A DNA stretch of 64,000 nt from Erysipelothrix sp. HDW6A (GCF_011400295.1 NZ_CP049859.1:930001-994000), one strand, 5' to 3'. Shown: positions 42,986-52,727, numbered from the stretch's first letter. The notes: a model not told the origin generated them from the sequence alone. Program-made: numbers and translations.

Positions 42986-43611
42986 CACAAGACTATCTTG
43001 ATCTCAATGTTCGTTTAATGAAGCAAATCGATCGTTTAGCTGACGATGTACCTGAGAAAGGTATTGATGCCTGGGTACGAACGAAACGTCAAGAACTGCG
43101 TGCTACACTGAGCTCTGAAGGCATATCTACAGATATCTTGGAGAGTTTATTTCATCAAGAAAGTATGATAGAAAAAGGGTATCAAGATGAGGACATCTTA
43201 GCACTCTTTTCAAGTGACCAAGATATTGAAGCAATGCATATCTATAATGCAATGAATATTGATTTTTATTGTATAGAATACATGCTTCGCCGTCACGAAA
43301 AACCACATTTAGTAAACTATGGAACGATACAAAAAAAAGATATTGATAGTGCAAAGGATCTAGAGAATCTTATCTATAAGTCAAACTATTTTCGTGAACT
43401 CAGTCCGATTCAACATAAAAATTATCGTAAGAAAATGGATGAGATAATGTATCGTACGTTTAAACCACGAGCGTATCAAGGGATTGGTGTTGATGGAGTT
43501 GTTTCAAAAGTTATTCTCTATAACTTACTACTAGATAGTACAAGGGTTGACGTTAAGTCGAAGAAGTTTGGGATTCAGTCCCCAGAGATTGTGAGGAATT
43601 TCCATGTCTAA
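42982..43611 (+). CDS. Putative V-type ATPase subunit C (short)
   Basis: A 209-residue, all-helical protein at the place of subunit C between E and F. Subunit C, which caps the proteolipid ring and binds the central stalk, usually has more than 300 residues, so this is about two thirds of the normal size. It overlaps both neighbours by a few bases (ATGA and 8 bp), so no piece has simply been cut off by a frameshift. No signature motif could be recognised; the call depends on operon position. Confidence 0.65.
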   Translation: MTQDYLDLNVRLMKQIDRLADDVPEKGIDAWVRTKRQELRATLSSEGISTDILESLFHQESMIEKGYQDEDILALFSSDQDIEAMHIYNAMNIDFYCIEYMLRRHEKPHLVNYGTIQKKDIDSAKDLENLIYKSNYFRELSPIQHKNYRKKMDEIMYRTFKPRAYQGIGVDGVVSKVILYNLLLDSTRVDVKSKKFGIQSPEIVRNFHV

Positions 43612-43906
43612 TGTGATTTTTATTACCTATGAAACACGTCATCCAATGATGGCAAGTTTTGGTATGACAGTTGAAACGATTGATAAGAAGAAAAACTTTG
43701 AATCATACATTAAATCATTGGAAGAAAGACATGTTGAGATTGCTTATTTGAGTTATGAAGTTTATCGTAAACACTCAGATTATCTTGATACTTACTCGGG
43801 AAATATTGCATTTATTTTATTTGATGGAAAAGAAAGTACAAATAATACAGCTAAAAAAAGGATGAAGGACCTATTGGCTTCATCAATTGGAATTCAATCA
43901 CGTTAG
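43604..43906 (+). CDS. V-type ATP synthase subunit F
   Basis: A 100-residue Rossmann-like central-stalk subunit (FITYETRHPMMASFGMTVETID ... VEIAYLSYEVYRK). Size and position before subunit A fit subunit F (NtpG in Enterococcus), which links the rotor shaft to the catalytic head. Overlaps subunit C by 8 bp. Confidence 0.85.
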   Translation: MSNVIFITYETRHPMMASFGMTVETIDKKKNFESYIKSLEERHVEIAYLSYEVYRKHSDYLDTYSGNIAFILFDGKESTNNTAKKRMKDLLASSIGIQSR

Positions 43907-43916
43907 GAGGAATGTT

Positions 43917-45680
43917 ATGAATCAAGGAATAATTACAAAAATATCTGGACCCTTAGTAGTTGCAGAGAATATCCCTTCTGCGAGATTGTATGACACTGTG
44001 TATGTCTCTGATAAGAAACTACTGGGAGAAATCATTGAAATACGTGGTAATAAATCATCAATTCAGGTGTATGAAGAAACATCTGGTATCAAAGTTGGAG
44101 AACAAGTAGAATCCTTATATCGTCCACTTAGTATCATGTTAGGACCTGGAATTCTGTCGAAAATTATTGATGGTGTTGGTCGTGATTTAAGTCAATATGC
44201 AGAAGCTTCTGGTGATTACTTACACCATGGTTTCCATTTTGAATCACTGGATACAGAAGTACTCTGGGAGTTTTTCCCACTTAAAAAGACAGGGGATAGC
44301 GTCAGCCCTGGTGACTTTTTAGGTTATGTAAATGAACACCACTTAAAACACTACATCATGGTTCCGAATGGAATTGAAGGTGTTGTAGAGAGTATTGTGA
44401 GTGGGGAGCATACCGTTCTTGATACAGTAGCAAGTATCCAAACAAAAGATGGTACTCATGAAGTAAGTATGATGACACGCTGGCCAATTCGTAAGTCACG
44501 TCCATACTTAAAGAAACATCTACCTGATGAACCATTAATTACAGGACAACGTGTTATTGATACCTTTTTCCCTGTCGCCAAAGGTGGTACAGCCTGTGTA
44601 CCGGGCCCATTTGGATCGGGTAAGACTGTAGTTCAACATCAGATTGCGAAATGGTCAGATGCTGATATTGTGATTTATGTAGGTTGTGGAGAACGGGGTA
44701 ACGAGATAACGGATGTGTTGAATGAGTTCCCAGAAATTCATGATCCCCGTAACAATGCGCCACTTATGAATAAAACAGTATTAATTGCGAATACATCAAA
44801 CATGCCTGTAGCTGCACGTGAAGCATCAATCTACACAGGAATTACAATTGCTGAGTATTTTAGAGATATGGGCTATCAGAGTGCAATGATGGCTGATTCT
44901 ACGTCACGCTGGGCCGAAGCGTTACGTGAGATGAGTGGTCGTTTACAAGAGATGCCTGGAGATGAGGGTTATCCTGCATACCTTAGTTCAAGACTTGCTG
45001 AAGTGTATGAACGTGCAGGTGTTGTGACACCATTAGGGGAAGAGCGTCCTCGTGGTTCAGTAACCATGATTGGTGCTGTATCACCAGCAGGTGGGGATTT
45101 ATCAGAACCTGTTACCCAAGCTACTTTAAGAATTGTTAAAGTATTCTGGGCACTGGATGCGCAATTAGCGTATGCACGACATTTCCCAGCAATTCACTGG
45201 TTAGAAAGTTACTCTCTATACCAAAACTCACTTGAACGTTATACCAAGAAGCAAGGGGGACGAAACCTCTCTAGAAACCGTCAACAAGCAATGCTTGTCT
45301 TAAAAGAAGAAAGTCGTTTGGAAGAGATTGTGCAACTTGTAGGTAAGGATACCTTATCGGATCACGATATCTTGAAGTTAGAGATTGCACGTATGATTCG
45401 TGAAGATTTCTTACAGCAAAATGCTTTCCAAGATGAAGACACTTATACTTCTTATAAGAAACAATCAGTAATGTTAAACAATATTATGGAGTTTTATAGT
45501 GATGCGAAGCGTTACTTAACCCATGATCATATCTATATTGCAGACATTATGAATATGAAATCTGTATACCTTATCTCGAGAATGAAATATGTAGCGGATG
45601 ATAAAATAGAAGAATTAGAAGGAATGATTCCTCAATTTAAAGAAGAATTTGAATCGCTAGTAGAAGGTGGTGAAGACTAA
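43917..45680 (+). CDS. V-type ATP synthase catalytic subunit A
   Basis: The catalytic subunit of the V1 head, 587 residues. P-loop GPFGSGKT at 230-237 (Lys236), catalytic region [29 protein letters not shown], and the family-specific non-homologous insert before the P-loop. ATG 43917 follows AGGAGGAATGTT; the in-frame extension to 43887 lies in subunit F without a site. Overlaps subunit B by one base (TAATG). Confidence 0.97.
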   Translation: MNQGIITKISGPLVVAENIPSARLYDTVYVSDKKLLGEIIEIRGNKSSIQVYEETSGIKVGEQVESLYRPLSIMLGPGILSKIIDGVGRDLSQYAEASGDYLHHGFHFESLDTEVLWEFFPLKKTGDSVSPGDFLGYVNEHHLKHYIMVPNGIEGVVESIVSGEHTVLDTVASIQTKDGTHEVSMMTRWPIRKSRPYLKKHLPDEPLITGQRVIDTFFPVAKGGTACVPGPFGSGKTVVQHQIAKWSDADIVIYVGCGERGNEITDVLNEFPEIHDPRNNAPLMNKTVLIANTSNMPVAAREASIYTGITIAEYFRDMGYQSAMMADSTSRWAEALREMSGRLQEMPGDEGYPAYLSSRLAEVYERAGVVTPLGEERPRGSVTMIGAVSPAGGDLSEPVTQATLRIVKVFWALDAQLAYARHFPAIHWLESYSLYQNSLERYTKKQGGRNLSRNRQQAMLVLKEESRLEEIVQLVGKDTLSDHDILKLEIARMIREDFLQQNAFQDEDTYTSYKKQSVMLNNIMEFYSDAKRYLTHDHIYIADIMNMKSVYLISRMKYVADDKIEELEGMIPQFKEEFESLVEGGED

Positions 45681-47065
45681 TGCGTAGTTATAAAAGTATC
45701 AAAGAAGTAGTTGGTCCACTCTTAGTAGTTGAGAATGTTGAAAACGTTGCTTTTGATGAGCTCGTGGAAATATATATTGAGAATGATGACCGTCGCATTG
45801 GTCGTGTCTTAGAAGTTGATGGAACATCTGCTATTATCCAACTGTTTGAATCAAGTATGGGAATTAGACCGGATGAAACTCGTGTACGTTTTATGGGTAA
45901 ACCGATGAGCTTGCAAGTTTCTGAAGGAATGATTGGTAGAGTATTTGATGGTAAGGGACAGCTTATTGATGGTGGTTCCACACTCATATCTTTTGAAGAA
46001 AGAGATATTAACGGAGCTGTTATGAACCCAATGCTGAGAAATTACCCTGATCAGTTTATACAAACAGGTATCTCTTCAATTGATGTATTAAATACACTTG
46101 TAGTAGGTCAAAAGTTACCGATCTTCTCAGGTTCAGGATTACCTCATAATGAGCTAGCTGCTCAGATTGCCCGACAAGCAAAAGTTCTAAATGATGATAT
46201 TGAGTTTGCGGTAGTATTCTGTGCAATGGGTATATCTTTTGAGGAAGCACGATTCTTTGAAGATGAGTTTAATCGAACAGGAGCAATTGATCGTACTGTA
46301 ATGTTTATGAACTTAGCGAATGACCCAGCTATAGAACGTATTATTGCACCACGAATGGCAATTACAGCCGCCGAGTATCTTGCGTTTGAGAAAGACATGC
46401 ATGTTATCTTGATTATGAGTGATATGAGCTACTATGCAGAATCCTTACGAGAAATCTCAGCATCACGTAAAGAAATCCCAGGACGTCGTGGATATCCTGG
46501 ATATATGTATACTGACCTCGCAACGCTTTATGAGCGCGCTGGACGATTAAAAGGGAAACCAGGTTCACTTACCATGCTTCCTATCTTATCGATGCCAGAG
46601 GATGATAAAACGCATCCTATCCCTGATTTAACAGGATATATTACGGAAGGACAAATTATCTTAGATAGAGATTTAAACCGTTCGGAAATAGTACCACCTG
46701 TCGATGTATTACCAAGTTTAAGTCGATTGAAAGACAAAGGGATTGGTGAAGGAAAAACACGAGAAGATCATGCAGACTTAATGAACCAATTGTTTGCATC
46801 GTATGCACATGGAAAGAAAACGACAGAAATGGCAAGTATCTTAGGAGAGAGTTCTTTATCAAAGCTTGATCGTCAGTACGTTAAGTTTTCAGAAGCATTT
46901 GAACAAGAGTTTATACGTCAAGGATTCTATACTAATCGTGATATTGAAACATCTTTAGATTTAGGGTGGAAATTATTATCAATGTTACCTAAGACTGAAC
47001 TAAAACGTGTTCGCGATGTTTATATTGATAAATATTATCAAGAGGATCCATCATGGCACGCTTAA
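45680..47065 (+). CDS. V-type ATP synthase subunit B
   Basis: The non-catalytic nucleotide-binding head subunit, 461 residues. It has the degenerate P-loop region [22 protein letters not shown] (no GKT), [17 protein letters not shown] and [23 protein letters not shown]. Length and order are standard. It overlaps the subunit D start by 13 bp. Confidence 0.97.
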   Translation: MRSYKSIKEVVGPLLVVENVENVAFDELVEIYIENDDRRIGRVLEVDGTSAIIQLFESSMGIRPDETRVRFMGKPMSLQVSEGMIGRVFDGKGQLIDGGSTLISFEERDINGAVMNPMLRNYPDQFIQTGISSIDVLNTLVVGQKLPIFSGSGLPHNELAAQIARQAKVLNDDIEFAVVFCAMGISFEEARFFEDEFNRTGAIDRTVMFMNLANDPAIERIIAPRMAITAAEYLAFEKDMHVILIMSDMSYYAESLREISASRKEIPGRRGYPGYMYTDLATLYERAGRLKGKPGSLTMLPILSMPEDDKTHPIPDLTGYITEGQIILDRDLNRSEIVPPVDVLPSLSRLKDKGIGEGKTREDHADLMNQLFASYAHGKKTTEMASILGESSLSKLDRQYVKFSEAFEQEFIRQGFYTNRDIETSLDLGWKLLSMLPKTELKRVRDVYIDKYYQEDPSWHA

Positions 47066-47673
47066 ATGTAAATCCAACGCGTATGGTGTTAAATGATTTA
47101 CAGAAACGATTGGGTATTGCTTCTCAAGGTCATAAGCTTTTGAAAGAAAAGCAAGATTCTTTAATTCGTCAGTTCATGGTGTACTTTGAACAAGCACAAG
47201 TATTAAGAAAACAAATTGATACTGATTTTGCACTGATGAATCGAAACTATCAATACGCAAGTTTAGAGATGGATGAAAGTATTCTTGATGAAAGTCTTCA
47301 ACAGACACAAACTAAGATGCATGTTGAACGTAAACAAGAGAATGTCTTCGGTATGAGTGTACCTCACTATACGATTCGAGAAGAACAAATTGAAGAGTCT
47401 AGCGAATCTTTGTACTGGTCACATTATCGAATTGATGATATTAAGAAGACACATCCTGAGATGAAACAACACTTGATTGAGCTTGCTCAACTTGAGAAAA
47501 CATGTTTTATATTGGCTAAGGAAATTAAATCAACACGTAGGCGCGTAAATGCCTTAGAGTATAAGACAATTCCACAGTTAGAAGAGACCATTACATACAT
47601 AAAATTACGAATTGATGACCAAGTTCGTAGCCAACAAGCACGTGTTATGAAGGTAACTGAAAGAAGTGAGTAA
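47053..47673 (+). CDS. V-type ATP synthase subunit D
   Basis: The central rotor shaft, 206 residues, forming a long antiparallel coiled coil. [33 protein letters not shown] at the start and [17 protein letters not shown] near the end are the family signatures. It begins inside subunit B and ends the operon in a terminator. Confidence 0.95.
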   Translation: MARLNVNPTRMVLNDLQKRLGIASQGHKLLKEKQDSLIRQFMVYFEQAQVLRKQIDTDFALMNRNYQYASLEMDESILDESLQQTQTKMHVERKQENVFGMSVPHYTIREEQIEESSESLYWSHYRIDDIKKTHPEMKQHLIELAQLEKTCFILAKEIKSTRRRVNALEYKTIPQLEETITYIKLRIDDQVRSQQARVMKVTERSE

Positions 47674-47690
47674 AAAATCACTTCTTTTTT
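47662..47690 (+). terminator. Terminator of the V-ATPase operon
   Basis: AGAAGTGA-GTAAAAAA-TCACTTCT followed by five T; the stop codon lies in the loop. Confidence 0.92.
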
Positions 47691-47700
47691 GTTTTTTGCG

Positions 47701-47729
47701 TTGACACAGTAATAAGTAAATGGTATATT
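47701..47729 (+). promoter_or_regulatory. Promoter of the second tRNA-Ile/tRNA-Ala unit
   Basis: TTGACA (47701-47706), 17-bp spacer, TATATT (47724-47729), followed by ATTAAAGCAGT; closely like the promoter at 21267. Confidence 0.9.
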
Positions 47730-47748
47730 ATTAAAGCAGTCGAGAGAC

Positions 47749-47825
<77 letters not shown>

Positions 47826-47848
47826 TTTTATCAGTCTGCACAAAATTT

Positions 47849-47924
47849 GGGGTTTTAGCTCAGCTGGGAGAGCGCCTGCCTTGCACGCAGGAGGTCATCG
47901 GTTCGATCCCGATAAGCTCCACCA
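47849..47924 (+). tRNA. tRNA-Ala (TGC), second copy
   Basis: 76 nt with encoded CCA, anticodon TGC and G3-U70, identical to 21416-21491. Confidence 0.97.
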
Positions 47925-47936
47925 AATTTAAATTCA

Positions 47937-47966
47937 AACGTATTTCTTAGTGAGATGCGTTTTTCT
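47937..47966 (+). terminator. Terminator of the second tRNA unit
   Basis: AACGTATTTC ... GAGATGCGTT stem (two G-T pairs) followed by TTTCTTTT. Nearly the same sequence ends the next gene at 48498. Confidence 0.85.
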
Positions 47967-47997
47967 TTTATCATTGATACATATTAAAGAACACGAT

Positions 47998-48060
47998 TGA
48001 AAACGCTTGCAATATATAGGTGGAATGATATTATGAAAATGAATACATACACTGTATTCA
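47998..48060 (+). promoter_or_regulatory. Candidate CcpA cre site, promoter and inverted repeat before a small membrane protein gene
   Basis: TGAAAACGCTTGCA (47998-48011) matches the catabolite-responsive element consensus TGWAANCGNTNWCA except at one position. It overlaps TTGCAA (47007 offset: 48007-48012), which with TATTAT (48029-48034, 16-bp spacing) forms a promoter. A perfect inverted repeat TGAATACA-N5-TGTATTCA (48040-48060) lies at the transcript start. Confidence 0.65.
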
Positions 48061-48097
48061 AAAACAAAGATTCTTCATATATAGAGAGGTGATCGAG

Positions 48098-48412
48098 ATG
48101 GAGAAAAAAATTAAACGCAAGAAAAATATTGGTAAGACAATCTTAACCGTAGTGGTATTGTTGTTGTCTACTTTTTTGTTCACTGTAATTAGCGATGCTA
48201 ATAGTTTGAAAAATGATAAGGCTCCTAAATTCGCATTCCTCGTCTCAGAAAAAGGTGGAGTTAAGGAATACATAGGTTTTGGATATAGAGTATACTACCA
48301 AAAGAGTAGCTATTATGGAGTAACGTTTATGTGGGCAGATGAGAAAGATGTGGAGCTCGGAAATCCTTATGTAAATAGATTGAAAGTGATTACTCTAGGT
48401 AACCTAACTTAA
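48098..48412 (+). CDS. Small membrane-anchored protein of unknown function
   Basis: A 104-residue protein: basic start (MEKKIKRKKNIGK), one membrane segment (about 13-33) and an outside domain of about 70 residues with KAPKFAFLVSEKGGVKEYIGFGYRVYYQ. GAGAGGTGAT fits ATG 48098, not the GTG inside it at 48089. Short proteins with a similar 'YIG(F/L)GY(R/K)V' segment occur in other Firmicutes, from memory, without known function. It stands alone between two terminators and may be under carbon catabolite control through the upstream cre-like site. Confidence 0.75.
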   Translation: MEKKIKRKKNIGKTILTVVVLLLSTFLFTVISDANSLKNDKAPKFAFLVSEKGGVKEYIGFGYRVYYQKSSYYGVTFMWADEKDVELGNPYVNRLKVITLGNLT

Positions 48413-48497
48413 CTTAGATAGAACTTTTAGTTTTATTTATCTTAGGAACACTATAGTATATTATGAGTAGTTATGAATTGAAAAATATTTTATCTGC

Positions 48498-48527
48498 AAA
48501 CGCATTTCTAATGAGATGCGTTTTTTC
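48498..48527 (+). terminator. Terminator after the small membrane protein
   Basis: AAACGCATTTC ... GAGATGCGTTT stem followed by TTT, about 85 bp after the stop; near-copy of the terminator at 47937. Confidence 0.88.
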
Positions 48528-48650
48528 TATTTATATGTATCTTTTTCTGTAAAATCTGTACATTTTATCAATATGTTCACAAGCAAAGTTGATAATTATT
48601 GAATCCCTCGTTAAAACAATAACATATAAATATATTAATCTGTGAATTCA

Positions 48651-48679
48651 TTGACATACTTTTGCGACAGGTATAGCAT
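48651..48679 (+). promoter_or_regulatory. Promoter of the TauE/proC operon
   Basis: TTGACA (48651-48656), 17-bp spacer, TAGCAT (48674-48679), 40 bp before the start codon. Confidence 0.75.
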
Positions 48680-48718
48680 TTAATTATGATGTATGTTGTC
48701 AGACAAGGAGGAAAGAAT

Positions 48719-49618
48719 ATGAATGACAGTACGATTTTATTGATGATGTTAGTTGCAATTGTTTTAGTGAACATGGTGTTTATTGTAAGGTTTGCTTTAG
48801 ACTTTTGGCAACATCGTGAAGAAACTTTCCAGGAGAAGGGAAGTAATGTATTTTATAGTGTATTAGGTTTTTTAACCATGATATGTGCAACCTTTGGTGT
48901 ATCCGATTATGCAATTAATACAGTAGTTTACACGAAGACTAAATATGTTGAGGATCGCTTAATACCACCAACATTAAATACGGAATGTACCATTCCATTA
49001 ATGTTTATGGCACTGATTTACATAAATTCCATTGAATGCGATATTACAACGCTCTTGGTACTAATTGTAGCTCAAACTATTGGATCAATATTAAGTCCAA
49101 GAATTGTAGCTAAATTACCAGCTAAGACAATTCGTTGGTCAATGGGTATTGGTTTACTTATTGCAGGCATCCTTGTTTTTTTAGGCCAAATTAATTTTAT
49201 CTCAACAGACGGTACACTTACCGGACTTACAGGTATGAAACTTGTTATTGCTGCTGTTGCTATGTTTGTGTTTGGGGCAATCAACAATATTGGTATTGGA
49301 TCCTATGCTCCAACAATGGCTACAATTTATGCACTTGGAATGAGTCCACTTGTAGCATTTCCAATTATGATGGGTGCATGTACATTCTCAATTGCACTTG
49401 GATCCGCTGAATTTGTACGTTTAAAAAATTATGCAAGAAAACCTACATTCTGGTTTGCTATCTTTGGTTCACTAGGAGTGTTCTGTGCTGCATATCTAAT
49501 TAAGGACTTAGATGTTTATATCTTAAAATGGATTGTTCTAGGAGTTATACTCTTTGCGTCATACAGTCTAATATCAAATGAGATTAAATCATTAAAAAGT
49601 GAAAAAGTATCAATTTAA
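48719..49618 (+). CDS. TauE/SafE-family membrane permease (copy 2)
   Basis: A 299-residue permease of about eight segments, paralogous along its whole length to the one at 35035 (ATFGVSDYAINTVVY, LNTECTIPLMFMAL, FGAINNIGIGSYAPT, PLVAFPIMMGACTFS). ATG 48719 follows AAGGAGGAAAG; the extension to 48686 has no site. It heads a unit with proC and a proline-racemase-family gene, so proline, hydroxyproline or a breakdown product may be the cargo. TauE/SafE proteins are better known for sulfur or organic-acid anions, so this is inference. Confidence 0.87.
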   Translation: MNDSTILLMMLVAIVLVNMVFIVRFALDFWQHREETFQEKGSNVFYSVLGFLTMICATFGVSDYAINTVVYTKTKYVEDRLIPPTLNTECTIPLMFMALIYINSIECDITTLLVLIVAQTIGSILSPRIVAKLPAKTIRWSMGIGLLIAGILVFLGQINFISTDGTLTGLTGMKLVIAAVAMFVFGAINNIGIGSYAPTMATIYALGMSPLVAFPIMMGACTFSIALGSAEFVRLKNYARKPTFWFAIFGSLGVFCAAYLIKDLDVYILKWIVLGVILFASYSLISNEIKSLKSEKVSI

Positions 49619-49628
49619 GGAGTAAATT

Positions 49629-50432
49629 ATGAAAAATAACAAAATAGTTTTTATCGGTGCTGGTAATATGGCCGAAGGTATCATTAGAGGTCAATTAAAT
49701 ACTGGTGCTTTCGAATCATCTCATATTTCTATTTATGAAATACTGGAGTCTCGTGCAAAATATATGGTCGATACTTATGGTGTATCTAGTGTTGGCACTA
49801 TTTCTGAAGGGGTTAAGAATGCAGATATCGTGTTTATTGCAGTACGTCCACAAGACGCTATTGGTGTTCTTGATGAAATCTCTAAAGCAAACAACAAGCA
49901 AGCACTTATCTTATCAATCTGTGCTGGTATTACATTGGATACAATGAATACTCATCTATCTGATGATTATCGTATTGCACGAATTATGCCAAATGTTCTC
50001 ATTGAAGCTCAAAACGGCTACAGTGGTGTTTGTGTAAATGCGAATGTTACGAAGGAAGATAAAAAAGTTATCGAGTACATTCTCAAAGCTTTAGGTCAAA
50101 CGATGTTTATCCCCGAAACACTCTTTGATGAATTTACTGCATTTAGTTGTGCTGGTCCTGCGTATGTTCTCTATTTCGCAAACGCACTTATCGACGCTGG
50201 AGTTCAATCAGGATTTTCGCGCGAAGATTCAAGAAGTATAGTACTCGCAAACTTGCTTGGAACATCACAAATGCTAAGTATTACTGGTTCTCATCCATAT
50301 CAAATAGTAGATACGATGACCTCTCCTGCAGGAGTAACAATTGAAGGCTTGAAGTCTTTAAATGAAGATGGGTTTACAGGTAGTGTTATGCGTTGTGTGG
50401 AAACAGCTGTGAAGAAAGCTAAGAGTTTTTAA
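49629..50432 (+). CDS. proC: Pyrroline-5-carboxylate reductase
   Basis: Reduces Delta1-pyrroline-5-carboxylate to L-proline with NAD(P)H. The 267-residue protein has the Rossmann motif IGAGNMAEGIIRG, IVFIAVRPQD, ARIMPNVLIEAQNGYSG and the C-terminal AGPAYVLYFANALIDAG and TSPAGVTIEGL signatures. AAGGAGTAA precedes ATG, 10 bp after the permease gene. In this operon it might work on a pathway-specific imine rather than in general proline synthesis. Confidence 0.95.
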   Translation: MKNNKIVFIGAGNMAEGIIRGQLNTGAFESSHISIYEILESRAKYMVDTYGVSSVGTISEGVKNADIVFIAVRPQDAIGVLDEISKANNKQALILSICAGITLDTMNTHLSDDYRIARIMPNVLIEAQNGYSGVCVNANVTKEDKKVIEYILKALGQTMFIPETLFDEFTAFSCAGPAYVLYFANALIDAGVQSGFSREDSRSIVLANLLGTSQMLSITGSHPYQIVDTMTSPAGVTIEGLKSLNEDGFTGSVMRCVETAVKKAKSF

Positions 50433-50434
50433 AT

Positions 50435-51438
50435 ATGACTTATGAGCATTCTATTCACGTAATAGATACACATACAGTAGGTCAGAACACAAGGATTGTA
50501 ATCGGGGGTTACCTTTACTACGTGGCGATACCATGATGGAGAAGAAAGAATATTTCATGAGGCATTATGATAATATTCGTAGGTTCTTAATGCATGAACC
50601 ACGTGGTCACGCAGATATGTTTGGTGCAATTTTAACGGAGCCAACATTACCAACAGCGGATTATGGCGTATTATTTTTAGATGGTCAGGGATCATTAAAT
50701 ATGTGTGGTCATGGAACAATTGGTGTTGCGACTGTTCTAGTGGAGCAAGGAATGGTAGAGGTAAAAGAACCTTATACCCATCTTGTGCTAGAAATGCCTG
50801 CAGGACTAATAGAAGTTAATGTAAAAGTAGAATCAGGTAGGGCACTCGAAGTTTCCTTCCAAAATGTTCCTTCTTTTCTCTATAAGAAAGATGTGAAAGT
50901 TAGTGTCGATGGATTCGATGAGATAGTCTTAGATATTGCTTTTGGAGGTAGCTTCTTTGGTATTGTGCATAAGGATCAACTGGATATTGATGAAATTAAC
51001 CCAAAGAATATTTCATCAATTATAAGTAAAGCCTTGTTGCTTATGAAAGCTATCAACGAGCAAATTCCGATTCAACATCCTACACTGAATATTAATAAAG
51101 TTGAACTAATTGAAATTTACGGACCCTCTCAAACAGTAGGGGTAGATGCACAGAATGTAGTAATTCTTGGTCATGGTGAGGTAGATCGATCCCCATGTGG
51201 TACAGGAACCTGTGCTAAAGTAGCGAGCTTGGTCGCTCGTGGAGAATTATCTTTGGGTGAAACGTTTGTATACGAAAGTATATTGAAGACTCAGTTTAAA
51301 GCCAAGGCTGTAAGAAATGTTCAAATCGGTGAGTTTACTGGAATAATTCCAGAAATTACTGGACATGCGAATATTACAGGTTTTAACCATTTAATAGCAA
51401 CACAAGATGATGAGTTAAAGCATGGTTTTATTCTTTAG
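50435..51438 (+). pseudogene. Proline racemase / hydroxyproline epimerase family gene, frameshifted near its start
   Basis: ATG 50435 opens MTYEHSIHVIDTHTVGQNTRIVIGG, the family N-terminus, then the frame fails at G5 (50504-50508). One more G (or T) would continue LPLLRGDTMMEKKEYF into the rest, giving about 334 residues. Both active-site positions are readable: NMCGHGTIG (first Cys) and DRSPCGTGTCAK (second Cys/Thr region). Two Cys favour racemase or epimerase over trans-3-hydroxyproline dehydratase, which has Thr at the second site. Only 2 bp follow proC. The downstream frame (from ATG 50533) lacks the first 33 residues. Confidence 0.87.
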
Positions 51439-51513
51439 TTTAACTGTGATTGATTGTATTTCATGTCAGTGATATTATTATTACAGTAACTATCCTTTGA
51501 AAGGAATGGTATC

Positions 51514-52230
51514 ATGACAAAAAATCAATTGGATTATATTGCAGAAATTGCGAGTGCATCTTCGATTGGCTATGCAAATATGCTTGCTGATAAATTAGCA
51601 AAATTAATATTAGAAGGAAAGCTAGAAGCTAATTCAATGCTTCCTAATGAAAATGAAATGTGTAAATTACTATCTGTGGGTAGAAGTACAATACGTGAAG
51701 CTTATAAGGTTCTTGATACGATGGGATATATCACTAGAACTAAAACAGGTACCAATATTAATGATGTACACTCATTGGCAATCAAGGGGTCATTTCAAAC
51801 GTCTTTAAAGCTTACTGATCTGGAAGAGTTAGTTGAGTTCATTCTTCTATTAGAACCTAAAGCAGCTTACTATGCTGCCTTAAGAGCTACCGATGAAGAA
51901 CTTGTAGAAATTAAAAAATACTTGGATGAATGTGCGAATTATAATGGAGATATCAAAGTCTTAGAGAAGGCTAATCGATTATTTCATGAAAAGATTCGTC
52001 ATGCATCACACAACAAAGTATTAGTAAGTGCTATTGCAGCTAGTTTCGGCGCCTTTGAAGAGTTTATTGTGAAACCTGTATACAAGGAAGATAAGGAATC
52101 TATTGATTTCCTTAATCAATGTATCGTAGAACATCAAGAATTATTTGATGCCATTTTAGAGAAGGATGCCTCACGTGCACAAGAAATATCTGAACTTCAC
52201 CTGCGTGCAGATGTTCGTTTTAGTTCATAG
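51514..52230 (+). CDS. GntR-family regulator, FadR/FCD subgroup
   Basis: A 238-residue regulator: GntR winged helix (about 18-85; GKLEANSMLPNENEMCKLLSVGRSTIREAYKVLDTMG) and an all-helical FCD effector domain with the metal-ligand type His in NRLFHEKI and VEHQELFDAI. AAAGGAATGG precedes ATG. It lies 75 bp after the racemase-family gene and likely controls the TauE-proC operon; FCD regulators often sense carboxylates or amino acids. Confidence 0.9.
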   Translation: MTKNQLDYIAEIASASSIGYANMLADKLAKLILEGKLEANSMLPNENEMCKLLSVGRSTIREAYKVLDTMGYITRTKTGTNINDVHSLAIKGSFQTSLKLTDLEELVEFILLLEPKAAYYAALRATDEELVEIKKYLDECANYNGDIKVLEKANRLFHEKIRHASHNKVLVSAIAASFGAFEEFIVKPVYKEDKESIDFLNQCIVEHQELFDAILEKDASRAQEISELHLRADVRFSS

Positions 52231-52245
52231 AGATAAGAGGTAAGA

Positions 52246-52566
52246 ATGCAAGGTTTTGAAAATTATGATTTACGTGTTGGAACAGTAGTGGAAGTAAGCA
52301 TCAATAAACGAGCTCGTAAACCATCATACGGTATAAGTATTGATTTCGGAGATGATATAGGAATAAAAATGACATCTTCTCCTATCGTTGATACTTACAC
52401 ACCTGAATCTATTATAGGAATGCAGGTAATCGCTGTGATGAATGTAGGTGTTATGTATATTGGTGATGTAAAGAGTGAAGTTAAACTCTTGGGTGTTGAG
52501 ACTGAGACAGGAGCAGTTCTTATTACTCCACATGAATCCGTAGTAAACGGAAGTCGTATATATTAG
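52246..52566 (+). CDS. CsaA-like tRNA-binding OB-fold protein
   Basis: A 106-residue protein matching the tRNA-binding domain found alone in CsaA and at the end of MetRS (FENYDLRVGTVVEVSINKRARKPSYGISIDFG). CsaA has chaperone-like activity in Bacillus. AAGAGGTAAG precedes ATG, 15 bp after GntR, so they are probably co-transcribed. The usual PGTAVGLKQL-type segments are poorly preserved, so a true CsaA role is not certain. Confidence 0.82.
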   Translation: MQGFENYDLRVGTVVEVSINKRARKPSYGISIDFGDDIGIKMTSSPIVDTYTPESIIGMQVIAVMNVGVMYIGDVKSEVKLLGVETETGAVLITPHESVVNGSRIY

Positions 52567-52643
52567 ATATAGTGTAAAACTGTTATAACTAAATATAAAT
52601 TTATGAATTTAGTAATATCTTTTGGAATTATTTAAAATTAAAG

Positions 52644-52727
52644 AAAAGCAGACAATGTTGTTAGAAGTATATTTCCATATATTTGCAATGCCAAATTATG
52701 AGTTTACTTCAATGCTAGTCTGCTTTT
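52644..52727 (+). terminator. Long-range stem-loop ending in a T tract, in a gene-free stretch
   Basis: AAAAGCAGAC (52644-52653) pairs perfectly with GTCTGCTTTT (52718-52727). Inside, GAAGTA (52674-52679) pairs with TACTTC (52705-52710). Possibly the 3' structure of the GntR/CsaA transcript or a small RNA. The rest of 52567-53083 is AT-rich with nothing recognisable. Confidence 0.5.

Noticed and set aside
45688-45987. Minus-strand frame of 99 codons opposite V-ATPase subunit B, and similar frames opposite other ATPase genes
   Set aside because: Low-complexity Ser/Thr/Ile composition, no ribosome binding site, wholly inside conserved genes on the other strand.
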